Shown piece after piece: positions 22,306 through 32,475 of a stretch of 50,489 bases of DNA. The notes below the pieces were generated by a model. The model had not been told where the DNA came from, ran no database searches, and saw nothing but the letters and a program-made list of their open reading frames with translations. A program made the position numbers and the translations under genes. Position 1 is the stretch's first letter. Each line of letters begins with the position of its first letter. This DNA comes from Thermomucor indicae-seudaticae (lineage: Eukaryota > Mucoromycota > Mucoromycetes > Mucorales > Lichtheimiaceae): the NCBI GenBank assembly GCA_000787465.1, contig JSYX01000043.1, positions 1 through 50,489 on the forward strand, read 5' to 3'.

Positions 22306-23349
22306 TTAGCGCGTCAAGTGCTGAACAAGAAGATAGCTTTTCCCTTGACACTTGCCATACTCGTGAATATCTTCCTGAACACCCAGTTCACTCAAAAACT
22401 GGCGTTCATGACGCATCATCTCCAGGTGAGACTGACACCGCTGTTGTTCATCCAGCCATGACTGCAGCTTTTTGACTCGGTTCTTGATCATCATCGACGT
22501 CTGGACTGGTTGCCTCCAACCTCGCACCCGCTTAAAGGTGTATCCATTGGACTCCGTTACAGTGAGTGCTACTTGATAAGGCTTTCGCTTTCTGAAACGC
22601 GGGCGTCTCCTTCTGCAGCTCTTTTCGGTAGCTATTATTGGCTTTTCTATTTTAACCATGCGGCATATAGATTCCAGTGCCGGAATCCGAGCCTGTGGGT
22701 TCCGTTTACGTGCAGCCAAGGATCGAATGTCGCTCGCTACTATTGCGCGTTGCTCTAGCTTGCGATACCAGTCAGTATGAACAACCACAAGTTAGCCGTT
22801 TTGATAATACTCTACATTTGGTATTCGTCGTAGCTGTGTACAAGAGTATTTGCTCAGAAAGCCTCTCCTTTCTTTATGGTCATGGCGCATATTACCTTTT
22901 CCACAGCGTGCTTCAGTGGTCCCTCCCGTCCGCTGGCCAAGGCATCGATACGCTCGAAATATGTCTTATTTTTAGAGAGCGCATCTCGCATCACTTGTAA
23001 TGCCTTTTGTTCCTTCGATTAGCAACACGATGATCGGTCGGAAAAGCATCCAGGATGCTGGTACTTACTTCCGTGCCTTCCTGCAATAACGACAGTACCC
23101 GTCGCCGTGACGTTTCATGTCTATGGAATGTGAAGCGTTCTTTGATCGTATTCCGTAAAAATGTACGTTGGTAAGGTTCTGAGAATCTTTTGGCCGTTTT
23201 GCATAAAGATCTGTAGAGTGCTAATGTCTACGAATTCCCTTGTGAAAATCAAGGATCGGCATTACCATGGCACTTAACCATACAGCAGAATATGTTTCTT
23301 TAGCCAGGGCACGATCTGCTCCTTGAAATGCAACAGCCAGCTGTTTCAT
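22306..23349 (-). CDS. LYR-motif (Complex1_LYR, Cup1-like) protein; 5' end unresolved
   Basis: Small LYR proteins act in mitochondria, usually binding acyl-carrier protein to assist respiratory-complex or Fe-S assembly. Joining minus-strand exons gives WLKKHILLYA | LYRSLCKTAKRF..PYQRTFLRNTIKERF, then RRRVLSLLQEGTE | EQKALQVMRDALSKNKTYFERI. The LYR tripeptide is followed by the basic helix pattern of the family. A C-terminal extension of about 150 aa (from VVHTDWYRKLE through KPYQVALTVTESNGYTFKRVRGW to the stop at 22306) resembles the longer fungal Cup1-like LYR proteins. The frame carrying HFKEQIVPWLKK has no ATG after its upstream stop. The only nearby ATG (23349) is in another frame, so either a short upstream exon was missed or the gene is broken at its 5' end. 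Confidence 0.6.
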
Positions 23350-23434
23350 TATTAGGTCAAGGAACAAGATAAGCTTTTCTGCGTTTTGCTGTAAATTTTA
23401 TCAATGATGATATGTTATGGCTGTCGGAAGAGTA

Positions 23435-23490
23435 TGATGAAGAATAAAGAATAAAGGTACAGAATACAGAATACGGAATACGGAAAAAAG
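23435..23490. repeat. Short AGAATA/GGAATAC tandem repeats
   Basis: Consecutive AGAATAA, AGAATAC and GGAATAC units lie in the 3' flank of the SH3BGR-like gene, a simple-sequence stretch. Confidence 0.5.
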
Positions 23491-23510
23491 AAAGACGGGG
23501 AAGAAAAGGA

Positions 23511-25947
23511 TTACAGATCGGCAATGTCTAGGTCAGCAACCTTGCCTTCACTCATCTCACGTTCAAGTTCCTTGAACAAAGCTTCATCGTCATCTTCCGT
23601 TCCTCGGTAAGCCCGTACCGGTCCCGGCGTCTTGCGGAGGGTAGGCATTTGCACTGGTCCTGGTGGTAGCACGCGGACTGGAGGTGCATGTGCAGGATCA
23701 TTATTATTATTCAGTTTGGCCGCTTCCGCCTTTTTAATTGCAGCCTTTTCTTCCTCAGTTAGTTTACGTTCGGCAGCTGGCCGCAACAGGGTATCCAAAG
23801 ACTCTTCATCGATCGCTCGCACCACATCGGCATATTGCTATATAAAGTGTGTGTGTGAGCAATAATCAGTAGACCGCAAAACGTGATGATACTTACACCG
23901 CGGTATTCACCACCGACAAAGATCTGAGGTACTTCCTTTGCGCGCCCCTCACTTGATCCTTGATTGTTGCATCGCTTCATGTACTGCAAGGCTGCTTCAC
24001 TTGCGGCCACATCAATTAATTCAAACTCGACATTGTGCGTCTTCAATAACTGCTGAATATGTTCTTGGTTGCGCTTGATCTAAGGAATAACTGTGAGCAG
24101 CATGTAGTTAAAGAGCACAGAAACAACGCATCACTTACCACTGGGTTGCCACTAACGGTAGAGATGTAGATCTGGACTTTCTTGTTATCAAGTGGGATTA
24201 GAACAGGACCATCATTTTGTGCGTCTGCGGCAGCAGCCATGATCTTCTTTGATGCCGACTTGCGCGGAGCGGGTCCGTTTGTCTTGCGCAGTATTGACAA
24301 GGGTTGAGGAGCTGGCCAAGAGACAGCCTCCGTTGGCAGATAACGAGATGTCCAACCCTGACGAGTTTTGTCCTGTGCCTTCCTAAGGTTTTGCATCTGA
24401 GCCACGTGGTTTTGCTGAAGGTTGCTTAACTCAGATTCATGCGATTGCTGAAGGTCTTGAATCTGGACTGCATGCGTGTGCTCAGCTTGCTCAAACTCTT
24501 TCAGGATCCGTTCAATCTCTTCATTCATATTATCTGGGTTCTGAGCCAATTTCTTTTCAGCTTCTGCAAGTCGTTCCTGCAATCCAGCCATGTCTTCTTT
24601 ATGCCGCTGTTTAAGTGCCAAGATGCTGCTGGTCTGGCTGGATTTGAGTTTACGGATCTCCTCTTCGTGTGCTTCCTGCAGCTTATCCAACGCCTCTTGT
24701 TGCTCGGATAACAGTCTTTCCTTTTCTTTGAGTGCTTCCTCATGACGTCGAAGACTTTCTTCATGAGCAAGTTTGGCCGCCTAAGCAACTCAGTCAATGA
24801 TAACTGACTGACATGAAAAGATAATGCGATTTAGGGGTGTTCACCTCAAGTTGCTTGTTGAGCTCCTCTATCTTCTGTAATTTAGCCGCATCTTCTTCGC
24901 CCACGCTCGCTTGATTATCTATTTTTGTTCGCAAGGCTTCCAGCTCCTTTTCTTTGTCTGCCAAGCGACGCACAGCTTCCTCATTCTATTACATATGCGA
25001 CAACATGTCAAAGGACTTTTGGAATTAATTAATGTTACCCTTAAAAAATGTTACCTCGTGCTTTAGCCGTTCCAATTGAGCCGCAACTTCTTCTACGTTA
25101 GTTTGCGATGATTCCCACTTTCGACGCTCTTCTTCCAAAGCTCGTTCTTTCTCCTCCAATGCTCGCTCCCGCTCGGCGAGTGCCTGTCCTTCCTCTTTAC
25201 TCACAACGATGCTAGGCACTCGTTTCTCTTTGTCCTGCTCCAGTTGCTTACGAAGCTGTTCCAATTCTCGTTGCTGGTCTTCCAAACGCTGCTCCTTCTC
25301 ACGAAGAACTTCATCCAATGCTTCCTGGCTCATGGAGAGTCGGGGTGGTGAATCTTCTTCTTTAGCTGATTTTTGCTGTTGTTGTCGTTGTTGCTGCTGC
25401 TGCTTAGACAACTGCTGCTTCAAATACTCCAGTTCCGCTTTTTGTTTAGCAATCAACTGCAAGTGTTCGTTATTCTGCAATCGAAAGGATAAGAACAACA
25501 GGTCCTCAAATTGTCTCTTTCCGTTCTCTCTACCTTGAGCTTCATTTCTTCAAACTCTTCTCTCATCTGAGCAACAGGTGATTTTCGAATCGACGAAGCG
25601 ACACTCGAGTTGCGGGAATGGGCAGTAGGTCGAGCACTATTGCGTGCAGAAGGTGCCGCACCTGGTGGTGGTGGCGGTCGACTGTTGGCTGTTCGTCTTT
25701 CTGGACTCGGGGAGCGTGCATTGGCTGCTGCAATCGGAGTGCGTGATGTTGGCCGCTTCGGTTGTTTGTCTAAAGAAGTCCGAGGAGATGTCGATGATTT
25801 CTTGGTGGCGATTGACGCTAATGAAGCTACTGACTTCCTAGTCGTGGGTGTTTTGGCGCCTTTGACGGACCGGGTGCCTCCTGCGCTTTCTGGACTAAGA
25901 AAGGACGTAGGTTTTTTCTCCTTTTTTCGAGGCCCCAGACACACCAT
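23511..25947 (-). CDS. Coiled-coil protein with C-terminal SH3BGR/glutaredoxin-like domain
   Basis: Six or so exons. The N-terminus (MVCLGPRKKEKK..) is Ser/Thr/Pro/Arg-rich and disordered for about 130 residues. A long charged heptad coiled coil follows (EELEEMKLK-type, a QQQ run near 25380, then LEEKERALEEERRKWESS and EEALKEKERLLSEQQEALDKL). The last third holds a thioredoxin-fold SH3BGR-like domain: VQIYISTVSGNPV | IKRNQEHIQQLLKTHNVEFELIDVA..EVPQIFVGGEYRG | QYADVVRAIDEESLDTLL. SH3BGR-like domains resemble glutaredoxins but lack the redox Cys pair, and here the active-site position is also without CxxC. A Pro-rich, acidic tail ends DLDIADL-stop. The cellular role is unknown; the coiled coil suggests a scaffold or self-assembly. 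Confidence 0.8.
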
Positions 25948-26783
25948 GACGACAAAAGGAAAGGTGAGGAGAAAAATAAAAGAAAAGGGAAAGACGAAGA
26001 AGCGATAATTAAAAAGGTGTCAGAGATGCGTGCATGTTTTTCCCGAATTGGTAACCACTATTTTCGATTACTTTAATGGTATCCACTTAAAAACACAATA
26101 CCATCGCAAGCTTTTTCGATTGGGTTGACCGTCAACACGTGCTTAGTATACCGAAACATTCCTCTACTTACATAGGCGTTTATGGTTCTGTAACGAGATA
26201 CGGGGTTTCGCCCTTAGTGTGTTGCACAAAGCATGCAGCTGTATGTAGCTAATCGAACTGACCATTATCTCAGTGTCATCTATCATCGCCATATTCGCAG
26301 GAACAATGTTAATCAGAGTAATGCGCATCTTTAGATAAAGTATTGTCAGTCTATGGATGAGGTTTGTAGACAATGGCAAAATCCACAATCATTCTTCTCT
26401 GTCACGGTCGAAGCAATCAATTCTTGCTCAAAGCAAACACAATAGCTCTGGTGGTTGCATTGAATATTGAGTTCTTGCCAAATAGTTTGATGGAATGATG
26501 CATATACTGCGTTTATGCGATATTCTGCATCCCGAATATATGCAAGGATGGGACACATTTGGCAGTAATAAACATGCTATTGGCACTAATCCCAATGATT
26601 CGCCAAACGGAACCACTAATAAGTTTTCTCTTTGCCAGCGATATTTGCTTTGGATGGACCATCCAATGTATTCATTAAATTAAAAAGGTATTCGTGATAT
26701 CACCATATACTACACAAAATTTACTCGTATGCCTGCTATGTCTCTTTGCCACTTAGAGTCACAATCAGGGCTATTACGAGCGC
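25948..26783. other. Intergenic, nothing identified
   Basis: 836 bp, AT-rich. It contains the promoter side of the SH3BGR-like gene and short frames with no family features. Confidence 0.4.
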
Positions 26784-27890
26784 TTAAATGACCGCCACAG
26801 CCGCCGCCTGGTATGTCAGCACGTCAGACGCGATCCTCCTCGTGGCTAAGTAGCGGTCCAAGGTGTGTGCCGCGAGGAGGAAAGCCGCCTGGCTCAGTTG
26901 CAGCGAATCGCAGACAGACGACATCCAGTCGACCAGGATGTTACGAGCGGCGACCTTGTTACCGCGGGCAACAATGCCGTGTATCCCAAGCAAGTGGTCC
27001 GTCTCGATTGCCCTGAGGGAGGCAATAAACCTCTCCCAATCGTTGGGACCATCTTGGCGAGCCCAAGGAACTGCACCCGAGCCTTCAACGGCCCCGGTAT
27101 GCTCGGCAGGGCCGAGGTCTCCGGCGGCGTCGCCTGCCGCACGAGAAACAGAGGGAAACGAACCAGCCGCACAAGGAGAAGAGGACATCGGACCAGCCGA
27201 AGGAGAAGACGCACAAAGCGAAACAGAAGAAGTGGAACCAGCCGCGGTACCAGCAACCCAACCACCGGACGCACCAGAACCAGACGCATCCTCGACGGCG
27301 CCACAACAGGCAACCGCACAATCACGACAACCACCAGGATCAAAAGACACGCCACAGCGGACAGAGACTACACGACGGCGGACAGAAACAAACACAGCTC
27401 CCCGACAGAGGAAGAAACGCCGCCGCCGCGACGAACACCAGCACCACAAACAGCACCGGAACCTGCCGATACGCCACCCGGACAGACACGACACGACCAT
27501 AGACCGAAACAGAGACAGCTTCCCCGACAGAGGAACGAAAACCAGCAGCTGCACGAGCAGCCAGGCGCGCACTTCGTCGAAGGGGGACAGCCGACACGCC
27601 GGACGCAGCAGAAGGCGAAGCGACAAGCACGAGACGAAGAACCAGTTGCAGACGGACCTGGGGCCACCGAAGACGAACCAACTCCGGGAACGGTGGAACC
27701 GACGCGAGGAGACGAAGCAACAGACAAGACGCTTAAGCATTTGTTGTGCGATATGGCCCACTCAGCAGTAGAAGTGACCTGGCTTTCGCCCGGGTTTACT
27801 TGTGTTATACTGTGGGGCTTGACTGGTAGCGTTAACAAAAGATCACAGATAGAAATAATGACTGATAAACAGCACAATGCTAACGCTAGA
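26784..27890 (-). pseudogene. Cyclin-box relic in GC-rich, strand-skewed island
   Basis: The minus-strand frame ending at 26784 finishes with a clear cyclin N-box: WERFIASLRAIETDHLLG, ARNILVDWMSSVCDSLQLSQ and LAAHTLDRYLATRRI, ending TYQAAAVAVI-stop. Cyclins normally continue through about 170 more residues of cyclin fold, so it is truncated. Upstream, protein-like Ser/Ala/Gly-rich text is spread over three minus frames: SVASSPRVGSTVPGVGSSS, then VPLRRSARLAARAAAGF, then the ASGSGASGGWVAGTAAGS frame that leads into the cyclin box. That is what a gene with frameshifts would give. GC content and pyrimidine skew are far higher than in the flanks, which leaves most frames open on both strands, so ORF length is not evidence here. 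Confidence 0.5.
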
Positions 27891-27960
27891 AACTGAGAGA
27901 AAACCCCTTGTTGTGTGTTCTGCTTTGCTTTTTAAATTCTTTTGCTAGATCATTGTGACT

Positions 27961-28333
27961 TCATATCGCTTGTTCCAGCTTTTCGCTAGAAACAAAACCT
28001 ACTCGGTCTTCACGTCCAATGCCTGCGGCTACCGGCACAGGCACATGCTGGTGGGGCCCTAACCACCGGAGAGGGCAAAGACAAATTATCACGACCAAGA
28101 GAACGACGTTGGACTTGGCGTCTCTGGCGTTTACCAAGAGCAACGTCTTGATCATCAAAAAACCATCCGCGGTTGACACCTGCAACGGTGGTCATATCAG
28201 AGGACATGCGACAGTCAGGCAAAGGTGCCGAGGACGAACGATAAGAGCCCTGATGCGGAACAGCAGAAGAAGAAGTAGCAGTAGCAGCGAGAGAAGCGCG
28301 CGAAGAAGAAGCAGAGGCACTAGATGCTTGCAT
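27961..28333 (-). CDS. Two-exon 98-aa orphan protein
   Basis: Exon 1 is 28333-28135 and exon 2 is 28058-27961. The 76-nt intron (GTAAAC..TAG) restores one frame of 99 codons including TGA. The first 45 residues are a Ser/Ala-rich low-complexity stretch; the rest (GVNRGWFFDDQDVALGPHQ, VPVPVAAGIGREDRVGF, SSEKLEQAI) is compact and non-repetitive. TATAAA on the minus strand at 28423-28418, 85 bp upstream, supports a real promoter. I do not recognise the family. Confidence 0.5.
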
Positions 28334-28417
28334 TGTGCGATAAAATGTCAAAAAATTTGGGTCCTGTCACCGCTCGGATGAGCTCTGCCGAACTTGAAAA
28401 TTGTTGTCGATGACTTC

Positions 28418-28423
28418 TTTATA
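28418..28423 (-). promoter_or_regulatory. TATA box of 98-aa orphan gene
   Basis: TATAAA in the context CCATATAAAGAAG on the minus strand, 85 bp upstream of ATG 28333. Confidence 0.5.
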
Positions 28424-29352
28424 TGGCCGGAGAAACCTTAGTTTCATTCATTTTTGGCTATTTCTAAAAGGTATGTCACTGATATCACCGATGGGTTTTG
28501 GGTCATCATCAAAGTAGTAACTTCAGTTTAGAACAGTTTGGAAGGTTTTTGACAGGTTTTTGCGCTTTGAGAAACACTCCGTAAATTTTTGAGGATCACT
28601 GGTTTCCTCTGCTCCGCATCGTCCACCCCTTCACAGAAAACTGACAGTGATCCAAACACTTAATCCATGCTGGCTAGTCCAAAACATCCCTGGCGTCACG
28701 ATCACTAGTAAAGTGGTTGATGTCAAAGCCGAATGTCAAGTAAGATTGTAACATTTCTTGTTTAACACCGAAAAGAGAAAAGCGAACCCTAAGTGAAGAA
28801 GATAAATTTGGTAGCGTTTATCAATAACTTTATTGACCCAGACCAGTGTGTGCCACACTGTCGCTTAAGGCGGTTGTCAAAGCAACAGACTAGGATTATT
28901 CTGGGCACACTCTGGCATAGTATATCATGTATCCATGTATTACCACCTGGGTTCATTGACGTGAAGCAAGCATAAACTACTTAGCAGGAAAATCTTCAGA
29001 ATTCCAGTTGTTGCTGGTGATAAGTCCTTGTCGTAAGCTTTTCGTTGATTAAACTTGTTGTAAACTTCTCCTTTCAGACTATCTAACACTAATGGATATT
29101 AAGGCAAACTTATATGCATATATTACTGACAGCATTTTGATCGTGCTTCTCCAATATAGATTTCCCGGAGTTTTGGCTCTGTCGCCTGAAGAAGAGACAG
29201 TTTGTATAACTTCTGTTACTTAAGTGGCAACACTGACAGAGTAAGCTTTGGATTCTTGACGAACTCAGGATCAAGATCGACTGATAAGCCACCGGAAAGG
29301 GAAGGTTAACCTTGAGTGCACAGAAGTCAAAGAGCCCGACAACTTGTACGCC
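28424..29352. other. Intergenic between orphan gene and PheRS beta
   Basis: About 930 bp, AT-rich, with no supported gene. It includes the divergent upstream regions of both neighbours. Confidence 0.4.
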
Positions 29353-31796
29353 ATGCCCACCGTCACTGTCGACAAGGAGAACTTGTTCAAGGCCCTCGAG
29401 AAGAACTACAGTAAGCTTTCTCCCACGCAAACCACGCGCATGCCTGACGATGACGGTCTGGTTCCTAACTGTATCCTCGGCTTTACTTTCTAGCCTCCGA
29501 AGAATTCAACGAGCTCTGCTTTCGCTTCGGCATTGAGCTTGAAGAAGACGTAAGGAAAAGAAATGCATTTATGCTGAATGAAGCTTTGCTCTCGGCTAAC
29601 TGTCGAATGTCGCATGCATAGACCTCCGAGCTAGATCCTGCCGAACGAGTGAAGAATGGCGGTTCAGAACGGCCCCAGCTAAAGATAGATATCCCTGCCA
29701 ACAGGTACAACGTTCGCCTTTACGCTATTGCTACAGTATGCTTGACGAGGCTGCTGTTAGATACGACTTGTTGTGTGAGGAGGGTATTGCGCGGGCGCTT
29801 CGCATTTTCGAGGGCAAATCGAAAGCACCGAACTATCGACTCGTCGAACCTGCCAGCGGCAAGCTCGAACAAGTCATTGTCAAGCCTGAGGTATTCTGAG
29901 GATTCCAAAGCCGAACTAAAGCTTGTACAGTAACATGCGGGATAACTAGACGGCACAAATTCGTCCGGCTATCGTGGCAGGGATTTTACGCAACATCACC
30001 TTTACTCAGGAACGATATGATAGTTTCATTGATCTCCAGGACAAGCTACACAACAATATTTGCCGGTAATTCCGTCGGTGGGAGACAACTTGTCAGGAAC
30101 AGGCATAACTCATGGAGCGACCACTTTTTTCAGTAAGCGAACACTTGCTTCTGTGGGCACCCATGACCTGGATACGATCCAAGGCCCATTCACTTATGAG
30201 GCATTGCCCCATAAAGATATCAAATTTGTTCCCCTCAACCAAACTGTTGAATTGGATGGCGATTCCTTGATGGAATTCTACAGTGTACGTGGGCAATGCT
30301 GTCGCATGATATCCAGACGAAGAAGCTGAACATGATTTATCTGGCGCATGTAGAACGATAAGCATCTTGGCAAATATCTCCACATTATCCGCGATTCTCC
30401 TGTTTATCCTGTTGTCTATGACGCCAACCGTGTCGTCTGCTCGTTGCCACCCATCATTAACTCGGAGCATTCCAAGATTAAGCTCACGACTAAGAATGTT
30501 TTCATTGAAGTTACAGCAACCGATGAGCACAAGGCAAACATTGTGCTAAACACTCTTGTTGCCATGTTCTCTGAATACTGTGCAGAAGCTTTTACGTAAG
30601 TGAGATGAGAGAGGAAGATTTGGAGATAGGACTGACTGACCTGTCTGCAGTGTAGAGCCTGTGGAAATCGTGTACCCGGACGGTACCGTCAAGCAAACTC
30701 CCAAAATTGCACCATGGCGTGCGACGGCCAAGGTCGACTATATCAATTCATGCACAGCCTTGGACTTGTCGGGTGATGATATTTGCAATATGCTTGAAAA
30801 GATGACACTGGGAGCAAAGGTGAACCCACAAGACAAGAACGAAATCTTGGTAGACGTACCGCCGACCCGCTGGGATATTCTTCATGCATGTGATATCATG
30901 GAGGATGTAGCCATTGCTTACGGTTATGACAACTTGCCAAGAAAGATGCCAGGCGTCAACACAGTTGGTGCTGCTTTGCCGATCAATAAGCTTTCTGATC
31001 ATGCACGCCGAGAATTAGCCATGGCTGGCTTCACGGAAGTGGCACCATTGATCCTGGTATGCAAAAGGAAAACGACGGAAAAAAGACCTCATGGCACTAA
31101 GACTCTGTTGAACAGTGCTCACACGATGAAAACTTTAAATTCTTGAACCGGCAAGACGATAACACAACTGCTATCAAGTTGGCCAACCCTAAAACGATTG
31201 AATATCAGGTGGTGCGCACTTCTCTTTTACCGGGTGTGTTGAAGACGATCAATAGCAACAAAAAGCTGCCCCTCCCTATCAAGGTCTTTGAGGTATCAGA
31301 CGTTGGTTTCAAAGATGAAACGCGTGAGCGTCGTGCCCGGAACGAGCGACACGTCTGCGCCGCGTACATGTCCAAAGCTTCCGGTTTTGAGGTAAGACTG
31401 AGCATGTTTACTATACTGTAGGTTTGTATCGCTGAAATGAGCCTGCAACATGTCTAGATTATACACGGCTTGTTGAACCGTATGATGGAAATGTTCAATA
31501 CATCCCTGGTATCCGAAGATAGCCGTGAATTGGGCTACTGGATCCAAGAATCAAACAGTAAGTCTTTGTTGGAAAAGCTCTCGTCATGGCTGCTTACTCA
31601 CGAGCTTCGCAAAGACCCTACGTATTTCCCTGGCCGTTCCGCGGATATTTACCTGCGATACCTTGATCCAACTACATGTGAACGCAAGACGATTGTGATC
31701 GGGTCATTCGGTGTCCTGCATCCCACTGTTCTTGAAAACTTTGAACTCACTCATCCTACTACAGTACTCGAGTACAATCTGGAACCTTTCTTGTAA
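29353..31796 (+). CDS. FRS1: Cytosolic phenylalanyl-tRNA synthetase beta subunit
   Basis: The beta chain of the alpha2-beta2 enzyme that charges tRNA-Phe. The start is ATG 29353 ([17 protein letters not shown]), joined through short introns to [42 protein letters not shown] (split by an intron) and [17 protein letters not shown]. The B3/B4-type region follows: [57 protein letters not shown]. Then comes the B5 region [38 protein letters not shown] and a catalytic-like fold with [19 protein letters not shown] and [11 protein letters not shown]. It ends [16 protein letters not shown] at 31796. Length and domain order match archaeal/eukaryotic-type PheT. Confidence 0.95.
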
Positions 31797-32475
31797 AACT
31801 GTTGCTATAAGTAATGAAAATAATACATGGACGTGATATAGACAACAAGTAACCGAATTGCTGGCGATCATGCGTCTGTCGTCTTTTATTTTGTTTCAAC
31901 AAAGATCAATATACAAAGCACTAATAACAAAATAGTGGCGTAGACGGTGAAAAAGGGACTATCAGTATTCGAGGACAGCAAATACCCGCAAAACCAAGCC
32001 TGATCGAATTAATGTATGCCGTAAATAGAACAGGTTACTGCGAGTATAAGACCAAGAGAGTCAAACTTTTACACTTGCTGTTCAGCGAAGCATTACGTCC
32101 CGGGAAGCAATCAATGTTCAGGTACGACTTACCTAGCAATACCAATACAGTGGTCCCTGAGTTAGCTGACATGAATGATTATGGAGATATAGTAGGTGAG
32201 TGAGTATGTGCATAATGACACCTAAAAATTGCGATATGATCCAGTGTCTCCCATCAGTAATTCACTCCAACGAAGAGTCCTATTTGACTCGAAAACATCC
32301 GCAATATGGACGAATACTATCCATTTACGACTGGTATATAGCGCGGATAGTCGCGCTGGCATAATATTCAGTTATCAGCCACTAGCAGGCGATAATCGAT
32401 AAATGCAAGTTTCTACAGAGGAATCCCACGTTTTGACTAACGGTATGCTAAAATGCAGATTTCTGTATGCGTATG
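31797..32475. other. Convergent 3' intergenic region
   Basis: 679 bp between the PheRS beta stop and the AVT transporter stop on the other strand. One 63-codon frame (32012-32203) has no recognisable feature. Confidence 0.4.

Noticed and set aside
24439..24711. Plus-strand frames across 23.6-26.0 kb (for example 25209-25538, 25610-26008)
   Set aside because: Cys/Ser-rich or otherwise featureless mirror text of the minus-strand coiled-coil gene.
26863..27896. Two long plus-strand ORFs (302 and 343 codons) overlapping the cyclin relic
   Set aside because: The block is GC-rich and T-poor on the plus strand, so stops are rare in every frame. The products are low-complexity Arg/Thr/Pro/Glu text with no domain, whereas the minus strand carries a recognisable cyclin box.
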